From an uncultured Flavobacteriales bacterium (GTDB taxonomy: Bacteria > Bacteroidota > Bacteroidia > Flavobacteriales > Vicingaceae), in the NCBI GenBank assembly GCA_913052515.1, contig CAJXFJ010000043.1, positions 1-9,335 of the forward strand: a DNA stretch of 9,335 bases, given 5' to 3'. This document shows positions 1 to 4,794 of the stretch, in pieces. Under the pieces are notes generated by a model, which was given only the letters and a program-made list of their open reading frames with translations, had not been told where the DNA came from and did not search any database. Positions within the stretch are counted from its first letter, which is position 1; every line of letters starts with the position of its first letter. Both the position numbers and the translations under genes were made by a program.

Positions 1-60
1 TCGAACTTGCGACCTCCTGCTCCCAAAGCAGGCGCGATAACCGGGCTACGCTACGCCCCG
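1..60 (-). tRNA. tRNA-Pro(UGG), 3' end cut by window edge
   Basis: Read on the minus strand from position 60, this is the first 60 nucleotides of a proline tRNA. It begins with the acceptor strand CGGGGCG, followed by T8-A9, a D arm, and an anticodon stem CCTGC/GCAGG closing the loop TTTGGGA with anticodon TGG. A variable loop and the start of the T arm (GCAAG TTCGA) follow. The last part of the T arm and the 3' acceptor strand lie beyond the left edge. All visible stems pair and U33 is present, so the gene looks functional. It is the last member of a minus-strand array beginning at the tRNA-Ser gene. Its first ten bases overlap the end of the GIY-YIG gene, and its 5' half is repeated about 300 bases upstream in a degenerate copy. 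Confidence 0.93.
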
Positions 61-61
61 A
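33..61. repeat. 29-bp direct repeat, copy 1 (in intact tRNA-Pro)
   Basis: This segment is identical over 29 bases to 335-363. It covers the acceptor 5' strand, D arm and first base of the anticodon arm of tRNA-Pro, plus one base upstream of the tRNA. A second stretch of identity, 7-15 with 309-317 (variable loop and start of the T stem), lies in the same register. Confidence 0.95.
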
Positions 62-293
62 GTTTGTTATCATTTAAAAAGCGGCTTGCACCTCTTTTCT
101 TAATTTTTCGTTCCAAAATTATGGCTTCGCTTCTATTTAAGCAATATTGACTCCAAATTAATTCCCACGGAGTACCTCTTTTGGTAAATTTTTCTCGTCC
201 ATTATTATGTCTATCTAAACGATTAGTCAAATCTTGAGTTTGACCAACATAATGTTTCTTTAAAGAACGACTGTACAATATATAAACGAACAT
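51..293 (-). CDS. Small GIY-YIG (URI family) endonuclease
   Basis: This 80-residue protein is a stand-alone GIY-YIG nuclease domain. The signature residues are visible: VYIL at 3-6 (the GIY strand), YVG at 15-17 (the YIG strand), the conserved R25 with H29-N30 after it, and the putative metal-binding E61 in the helix RSEAIILERKIKK. The length fits single-domain URI/UvrC-like nucleases, and there is no DNA-binding extension. The family cleaves DNA; the target here is unknown. The ATG at 293 is the only sensible start, because the frame is open upstream only as far as a stop at 318-320 and offers no other start codon. The TAG stop lies inside tRNA-Pro, at tRNA bases 8-10. A defective tRNA-Pro copy ends 15 bases upstream of the start. 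No promoter is evident between it and tRNA-Ser, so it is probably transcribed with the tRNAs. It may be a homing-type or selfish gene, which is inference. Confidence 0.88.
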   Translation of the reverse strand: MFVYILYSRSLKKHYVGQTQDLTNRLDRHNNGREKFTKRGTPWELIWSQYCLNRSEAIILERKIKKRGASRFLNDNKLGA

Positions 294-301
294 TCTGTAG
301 C

Positions 302-309
302 AGTTTGTT
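302..309. repeat. 8-bp direct repeat bordering the GIY-YIG gene
   Basis: The sequence agtttgtt occurs here, where similarity to tRNA-Pro ends, and again at 61-68, where the intact tRNA-Pro begins. The two copies border the GIY-YIG coding region on both sides. They could be a target-site duplication or the site at which repair joined the copies. At eight AT-rich bases, chance cannot be excluded. Confidence 0.4.
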
Positions 310-362
310 TGCGACCTTCACGCCTATGGCGTGACGCGATAACCGGGCTACGCTACGCCCCG
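309..362 (-). pseudogene. Degenerate 5' copy of tRNA-Pro with replaced anticodon arm
   Basis: Read from 362 leftwards, this segment repeats tRNA-Pro nucleotides 1-28 exactly: the acceptor 5' strand, D arm and start of the next arm. It also repeats the variable-loop region, ending GCAA. Between these, the 17-nt anticodon arm is replaced by TCACGCCATAGGCGTGA, a perfect 7-bp hairpin with a 3-nt loop. If forced into tRNA form it has no U33 and no proline anticodon. After GCAA the similarity stops, so the T arm and 3' acceptor strand are absent and it cannot make a normal tRNA. The alignment to the intact gene needs no gaps (constant offset of 302 bases). It lies 16 bases downstream of tRNA-Ser, where an intact tRNA-Pro would be expected, and forms the leader of the GIY-YIG gene. 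The tRNA origin is certain; any function is unknown. Confidence 0.85.
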
Positions 363-363
363 A
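335..363. repeat. 29-bp direct repeat, copy 2 (in degenerate tRNA-Pro)
   Basis: This is the second copy of the 33-61 sequence in the same orientation, in the remnant upstream of the GIY-YIG gene. Identity stops at the anticodon arm on one side and one base beyond the tRNA 5' end on the other. Confidence 0.95.
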
Positions 364-378
364 TTGGTATCGCTAAAG

Positions 379-467
379 CGGAGAGAGGGGGATTCGAACC
401 CCCGATACCCGTTTCCAGGTATGCATGTTTAGCAAACATGTGGTTTCAGCCACTCACCCACCTCTCC
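379..467 (-). tRNA. tRNA-Ser(GCU)
   Basis: Read from 467 leftwards this gives a complete class II tRNA of 89 nt. The acceptor GGAGAGG pairs with TCTCTCC, with one G-U pair at position 7, and the discriminator is G73 at 379. The D arm is followed by anticodon stem CATGT/ACATG with loop TTGCTAA (anticodon GCT, reading AGC/AGU). A long variable arm (ATACC...GGTAT) is typical of serine tRNAs. The T arm is GGGGG TTCGAAT CCCCC. CCA is not encoded. It is the first gene of the minus-strand tRNA array, with a promoter box just upstream and the degenerate tRNA-Pro 16 bases downstream. Confidence 0.97.
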
Positions 468-478
468 GAAGCGGTGGA

Positions 479-486
479 CAAAAGTA
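479..486 (-). promoter_or_regulatory. Bacteroidota -7 promoter box for the tRNA array
   Basis: On the minus strand this reads TACTTTTG, a full match to the Bacteroidota -7 consensus TAnnTTTG. It lies 11 bases upstream of the tRNA-Ser 5' end, which would start transcription a few bases before the mature tRNA. No clear -33 TTG is seen. It probably drives tRNA-Ser, the tRNA-Pro remnant, the GIY-YIG gene and tRNA-Pro together. Confidence 0.6.
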
Positions 487-566
487 AGCAGGATTTTTTA
501 GTTCGTAAAACTAAATTTTACCTTTTTTCATTTTTTTCTAGCTTAGCTTAACATTCAATAAATGCT

Positions 567-574
567 TAAGCTTG
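567..574 (+). promoter_or_regulatory. Possible weak promoter for the peptide transporter operon
   Basis: TAAGCTTG matches TAnnTTTG with one mismatch and sits 26 bases upstream of the first transporter gene. It overlaps one arm of an imperfectly supported inverted repeat (AGCTTAA at 545-551, TTAAGCT at 566-572, 14-base loop) that could be an operator. No -33 box is clear. Both signals are AT-rich and could be chance. Confidence 0.25.
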
Positions 575-600
575 TTTAGTCTTAAAAACCTCAACCATTC

Positions 601-2298
601 ATGCTGAAAAAATCTTCTTTTTACTTGATTTTACTTATCTATTTTAGTGCATGTAAGCCTGAAAAGACAAGCAATACCAACACATTAAATATAAGAACAA
701 GCAGCAGCACAAATAATTTAAATCCGGTTACATGTACTTCAAGTTTTTCAAACTACCTCTGTCTACAAATTTTTCAAACTTTATTAGCGTTTGATTTTGA
801 GTCGGAAGAACTAGTTGGAGTTCTTGCAGAGTCAAGTCCTAAAGTAAAGAAGATAAATGACAACTTATTAGAGCTTAGTTTTAAATTGAGAGAAGAAGCT
901 CAATTTGATGATGGAAAACCTATAATGGCAGAAGACTTTATTTTTTCATTAAAAGCTCATTTATGCAAGGGAGTAAACTCCTCTTCTACCCGCTTTTTTC
1001 AATTTATTAAGCAAATTGAAAAAGATTCATCAGATTCAAAATCATTTAAAGTCATCTGTGAAAACCTAGGTAATGCTACTCCATTTTATGTAGGTTCTAT
1101 TTATATACTTGATAAAAGAGTGTTTGATGCAAAAGGCTATTTGGATTCCCTTGACTTGGAATCATTTTTAAATCAGGAAGATGACAGCTTAATGAATTTA
1201 TTTGCTGAGCAGTTTAACAGTCCATCATTTAGCAACCAAATTAACAATATTCAAGGCACTGGTTCTTATAGAATTAGTCAGTGGAAAGAAGGCCAACAAA
1301 TTGTGCTTGAAGCAAAAGAAAACTGGTGGGGAAAACAACTTGAAGCTATTCATAGCTATTTCAATGTTAAAAGTAAGAGACTGAGCTATCAAACTATAGA
1401 AGATGATAACACCGCTTTAATGGCTTTACAAAGTGGTGAGATTGACTTCTCTACTTCTTTAGGGTATCAACAAGTTGAAAAAATCAATCAGCATCTCATT
1501 CCTTTTAATATAGAATCCATTGAAAAAACAGGATATCAATTTATCGGCTTTAATTTAATTCATCCTATTCTTAAACACCTTGAAGTTAGGCGTGCTATTT
1601 CTTATTGTACTCCTAGAGAATTAATGCTAAAAAATATTTTTTCGAATCAAGGCAATCTTACTTCGGCTCCTGTATCGGCCAAAGCTTATCAGACTTATTT
1701 TGAAAAACAATTCTTTGAATTTAATACAGACTCTGCAAAGTCAGTTTTAAAGCAAGCAGGTTGGAAAGACGCTAATGAAAATGGTATTCTAGATCAAGTC
1801 ATTGATGGAAACCTTGTTGAATTAACGCTAGACTATGCCTACAATAGTGATAATGAAGAACGTAAATCCGTAGGCCTATTCTTAAAACAAGAAGCCGAAA
1901 AAGTGGGGATTCAAATTCGTTTATCTCCTTACGAATGGCAAACCTATAACCAAAAGTTGAGGAACGATGAGTTTGAGATTTTCTATTATGCCTTTAGCAC
2001 CAATGCGCTTCCTCCTGATCTCAGTCGGACTTTTCATTCAGATGGCATTCAACGAAAATCCAACTTATTTGGCTATCAAAATGAAATCACAGATAGTTTA
2101 ATTACTGCCATGAAATTTGAATTTGATAAACAATCTCATGACGAACTGTTTATTAAAGCAACTCAACAAATCAATAATGACATGCCCTGTGTTTTTCTAT
2201 GGAGTTTGAATGAAATTATGGTTTCAAGACCTAATATTTCTATGTCTACCAGTAATTTAAGACCACACTACTGGGCGCCTGCATTTGTTAAAGAATAG
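601..2298 (+). CDS. Peptide ABC transporter substrate-binding lipoprotein (SBP family 5, OppA/DppA type)
   Basis: The 565-residue extracytoplasmic solute-binding protein is of the family that delivers oligopeptides, dipeptides or nickel to Opp/Dpp importers. A lipoprotein signal peptide is visible: a KK-containing n-region, a hydrophobic stretch at 7-15, and FSAC with the lipidated cysteine at 18. Lys follows at +2, so the protein is probably anchored in an envelope membrane facing the periplasm. Family features include FDDGKP followed by AEDFIFSLK near 110 (the SBP_bac_5 'A-D-D-V-x-F-S' region), GTGSYRI near 219, NWWGK near 240, and the LEVRRAISY block at 327. Length is near the family norm of 500-600. 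It opens a three-gene operon, and the permease ATG follows its stop after one base. No Shine-Dalgarno site is seen, as is usual in this phylum. The substrate cannot be read from sequence; peptides are most likely. Confidence 0.9.
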   Translation: MLKKSSFYLILLIYFSACKPEKTSNTNTLNIRTSSSTNNLNPVTCTSSFSNYLCLQIFQTLLAFDFESEELVGVLAESSPKVKKINDNLLELSFKLREEAQFDDGKPIMAEDFIFSLKAHLCKGVNSSSTRFFQFIKQIEKDSSDSKSFKVICENLGNATPFYVGSIYILDKRVFDAKGYLDSLDLESFLNQEDDSLMNLFAEQFNSPSFSNQINNIQGTGSYRISQWKEGQQIVLEAKENWWGKQLEAIHSYFNVKSKRLSYQTIEDDNTALMALQSGEIDFSTSLGYQQVEKINQHLIPFNIESIEKTGYQFIGFNLIHPILKHLEVRRAISYCTPRELMLKNIFSNQGNLTSAPVSAKAYQTYFEKQFFEFNTDSAKSVLKQAGWKDANENGILDQVIDGNLVELTLDYAYNSDNEERKSVGLFLKQEAEKVGIQIRLSPYEWQTYNQKLRNDEFEIFYYAFSTNALPPDLSRTFHSDGIQRKSNLFGYQNEITDSLITAMKFEFDKQSHDELFIKATQQINNDMPCVFLWSLNEIMVSRPNISMSTSNLRPHYWAPAFVKE

Positions 2299-2299
2299 A

Positions 2300-3640
2300 A
2301 TGGTTACCTATTTTACAAAACGTTTACTTTGGTTTATACCAACTTTGTGCCTGATATCGGTATGCACTTTTTTTCTAATTTGTTTAAGCCCTGGTGATCC
2401 ATTTATAGAATATCAGAATATTGATGAACTAGAAAAATGGCAAATTGAAGAGTTAATCAGCAAACAAAGAAACTCCTTTGGTTTGAATGAGCCCTATTTC
2501 TATTTTAGCATTTTCCGAAAATCTTCGACTGATACAGCTCATCGAATTCATGATTTAAAAGTTAAAAACAGATTACTTAGTCTAGCTTACCAAAGTGGCT
2601 CTTGGGAACCTATTCATGACTATTTCAAGGAATTGAAAGTCGCCAATAAAAAAGGACACATCTCTAATTCAACTTATACTAAGCTATTGTTAATTGAAAC
2701 CATTGATGAATTAAAAAACTACAAGCAAGCACATCCTAACGAAATCTCTCAATCGCCTCCGCTAAGTGACTTAATTGACCAACTGTCTATTTCTAATTTC
2801 AGTCTTAACAATTATCTTTTAAGCTTTAAATTCAATGGTCTAGACAATCAATATCACAACTGGATTAGTGCATTTTTAACAGGAAATTGGAGCTATTCCT
2901 TGAGAAATCATGAAGTAAGTGGGACCAAAATAAAAATGGCTTTAAACTGGACAATTACATTAAGCATCATATCCATTTTGCTTAGCTTAATCATTGCTGT
3001 TCCACTCGGTGTATATGCTGCGAATAATCCAAATAAAACATTTACCAAAGTTGTTAACTATCTCTTTACGGCACTTTATGGAGTTCCAAATTTTTGGATG
3101 GCAACTATACTCCTTTTGCTTTTTGCTAGTGGGCAATATTTAAATTGGTTTCCACTTTATGGTATAGGCGAAGCATCCGAAAATCATTCGCTAATTGAGT
3201 CAATATCAATTCACGCTCCTTACCTTGTTCTACCAATCATTTGTTACAGCTACGGTTCTCTAGCTTACATTTATCGTCATACCTTCAGCAGTGTATCGAA
3301 TGAATTAAAAAAAGACTACATCAAAACTGCATATTCGAAAGGTTTAAACTCAAGGTCAGTCCTTTGGAATCATGCTTTTAAAAATGGAAGTCTGCCTCTA
3401 GTTACATTATTAGGAGGATTAATTCCTGTTCTTATTTCCGGCTCATTTGTTATTGAATACATTTTTAGCATTCCAGGAATGGGAAAATTAAGCATTGATA
3501 GTTTTTTAAGTCGTGACTACCCAGTCATTTTTACTATAAGTATGCTTGGGGCAAGTTTTACATTAATTGGAGTTTTTCTAGCGGATATAATCTATCACTT
3601 TTTAGATCCAAGAATTAAATTATATCAGAATAGGAATTAG
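2300..3640 (+). CDS. Peptide ABC transporter permease, OppB/DppB type, with large periplasmic insert
   Basis: This is the inner-membrane permease subunit of an Opp/Dpp-type importer. I chose the ATG at 2300, one base after the upstream stop; a TTG at 2285 would add five residues and overlap the previous gene. The protein has 446 residues against roughly 310-340 for classic OppB. TM1 is at about 8-28, followed by the family motif PGDP. FGLNEP at 60-65 corresponds to the usual LGLDxP, and NWISAFLTGNWSYS from 187 corresponds to the usual W-x-x-x-L-x-G-D-x-G-x-S. About 115 extra hydrophilic residues lie between them (roughly 71-184). Five further membrane segments follow. The cytoplasmic EAA loop DYIKTAYSKGLNS begins at 339 and would contact the ATPase. 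The remaining signatures are intact. The function of the insert is unknown. Confidence 0.9.
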   Translation: MVTYFTKRLLWFIPTLCLISVCTFFLICLSPGDPFIEYQNIDELEKWQIEELISKQRNSFGLNEPYFYFSIFRKSSTDTAHRIHDLKVKNRLLSLAYQSGSWEPIHDYFKELKVANKKGHISNSTYTKLLLIETIDELKNYKQAHPNEISQSPPLSDLIDQLSISNFSLNNYLLSFKFNGLDNQYHNWISAFLTGNWSYSLRNHEVSGTKIKMALNWTITLSIISILLSLIIAVPLGVYAANNPNKTFTKVVNYLFTALYGVPNFWMATILLLLFASGQYLNWFPLYGIGEASENHSLIESISIHAPYLVLPIICYSYGSLAYIYRHTFSSVSNELKKDYIKTAYSKGLNSRSVLWNHAFKNGSLPLVTLLGGLIPVLISGSFVIEYIFSIPGMGKLSIDSFLSRDYPVIFTISMLGASFTLIGVFLADIIYHFLDPRIKLYQNRN

Positions 3641-3647
3641 CACTTAG

Positions 3648-4790
3648 ATGAAGACAAATGGAAAGACATATCGTTTGAGTATCTACTTTTTGTTAAGCAT
3701 AGCTATAATAGGCGTTTTAGCTCCGCTTTTAGCAAATCATAAACCCCTGCTTGCTAAAAGTGAAAATGGCTATCATTTTCCTTTTCTTCAAGAAAAGCTA
3801 AATACCCATTATACTTTTAAAATAAGTGCACCCATACCCTACTCTGCTTCCACAATAGATTACAATCAAACCAAAGCCATTAGTCCATTTGAAGTTCAAC
3901 AAACAAAGACATTATCTGAAAGACACTGGCTTGGAACTGATCATTTGGGTAGAGATGTTTTAGCTCAATTAATTCATGCTTGTAAAACTGTACTCTTGGT
4001 TGCTTTTGGAGGCATAGGCTTGGCCTTATTCATTGGTCTTTTGTTAGGAGGTATTTCTGCATATTGGTCAGATGATAAAAAGCAAATGAATCAAATCGTC
4101 TTTATTGGCAATTTTATAGCAATTTGTATATTAATTTCAACACTAATACTAATACCACCCTATTCATTGAATGGCATTCAATCTAATGTTCTTTGGTCTT
4201 CCGTATTAATTGTGACAGGATTAAATGTTTTATTATGGCTAATAATAAATCACTTTTGTCACTTACTGAGTTTCAAATTCCCTAAAAAAATCAACTTACC
4301 CTTTGATTTAATCATCAATCGTTTTATAGAAACCATAGAATCGTTGCCACTACTGATGATAGTTGTTGTTTTAAGTGCCATTTTTAAGGGTGGCATGGGT
4401 AGTCTTATATTAATCATTGGTTTTACGGCTTGGACAAGAATTGCCAAATACTTTAGAGGGGAAATACTTAAAGTAAAGTCTTTAGGGTATATTGAAAGTG
4501 CTGAATCTATTGGCTTAACCGACATTCAAATTTTTCTCAAACATATTATGCCCAATGCAATCTCTCCTGTTTTGGTAAGTACCGCCTTTGGTATAGTTTC
4601 TGCCATTATGATTGAGGCTAGTCTTTCATTTTTAGGTATAGGTTTAAGTGCTGAAGAAGCTTCATGGGGAGGAATGATTGCAAGTGCTAGAAATAACTTG
4701 GACGCTTGGTGGCTAGGATTTTTCCCAGGGATTGCATTGTTTCTAACCCTTTTAAGCTGCAATACTATTGCAAAGCATTTTTCCAAGTAA
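3648..4790 (+). CDS. Peptide ABC transporter permease, OppC/DppC type, with extra transmembrane pair
   Basis: The second permease subunit (380 residues) starts 7 bases after the OppB-like gene. TM1 is at about 11-29. A periplasmic stretch leads to HWLGTDHLGRDV at 93-104, the diagnostic OppC motif. A second TM follows at about 112-140. The EAA loop (ESAESIGLTDIQIFLKHIMP, 283-302) and the late motif EASLSFLGIGL are both present. Between TM2 and RFIETIESLPLL (225) there is an insertion of about 75 residues containing two extra hydrophobic segments (about 150-171 and 180-203), giving eight predicted TMs instead of six. An even number keeps the topology of the rest. The long piece between TM1 and the GTDxxGRD motif is also larger than usual. 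No ATP-binding subunit follows, so OppD/F must be encoded elsewhere or shared. The stop codon is 4 bases from that of the convergent PgpH gene. Confidence 0.9.
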   Translation: MKTNGKTYRLSIYFLLSIAIIGVLAPLLANHKPLLAKSENGYHFPFLQEKLNTHYTFKISAPIPYSASTIDYNQTKAISPFEVQQTKTLSERHWLGTDHLGRDVLAQLIHACKTVLLVAFGGIGLALFIGLLLGGISAYWSDDKKQMNQIVFIGNFIAICILISTLILIPPYSLNGIQSNVLWSSVLIVTGLNVLLWLIINHFCHLLSFKFPKKINLPFDLIINRFIETIESLPLLMIVVVLSAIFKGGMGSLILIIGFTAWTRIAKYFRGEILKVKSLGYIESAESIGLTDIQIFLKHIMPNAISPVLVSTAFGIVSAIMIEASLSFLGIGLSAEEASWGGMIASARNNLDAWWLGFFPGIALFLTLLSCNTIAKHFSK

Positions 4791-4794
4791 ACAT

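Larger units (their letters stand above)
61..362 (-). mobile_element. Putative GIY-YIG mini-element inserted at tRNA-Pro
   Basis: The two tRNA-Pro 5' copies are offset by exactly 302 bases. Relative to a simple Ser-Pro tRNA pair, the array therefore contains a 302-base insertion made of the GIY-YIG gene plus one partial tRNA copy. The arrangement resembles an element that displaces one tRNA half and supplies a replacement, so that one intact tRNA remains. There is no integrase, transposase or terminal inverted repeat. An 8-bp direct repeat (agtttgtt) is found at both sides of the coding part, at 61-68 and 302-309. The boundaries are inferred from the repeat period alone and the true ends could differ. 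Ordinary local duplication followed by decay is the main alternative. Confidence 0.45.

Noticed and set aside
335..363. CRISPR-like or island attachment site reading of the 29-bp repeat
   Set aside because: There are only two copies, both are tRNA-Pro sequence, and the unit between them encodes no integrase or excisionase. The tRNA duplication explains the repeat.
309..551. Plus-strand open frame of 80 codons over the tRNA region
   Set aside because: It is antisense to the tRNA-Pro remnant and tRNA-Ser, and its composition reflects tRNA complement sequence. No protein family is recognisable.
545..572. Inverted repeat AGCTTAA / TTAAGCT upstream of the transporter operon as an operator or terminator
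   Set aside because: It is only 7 bp, AT-rich, with a 14-base loop and no extension. It is too weak to call as a separate feature and is mentioned under the promoter entry.
2285..2299. TTG start for the OppB-like permease
   Set aside because: It would overlap the upstream gene by 14 bases. The ATG at 2300 sits one base after the upstream stop and gives a normal N-terminus just before TM1.
4259..4786. Two minus-strand open frames antisense to the OppC-like gene
   Set aside because: They are shadows of a gene with clear OppC motifs, with no recognisable domains or promoter.
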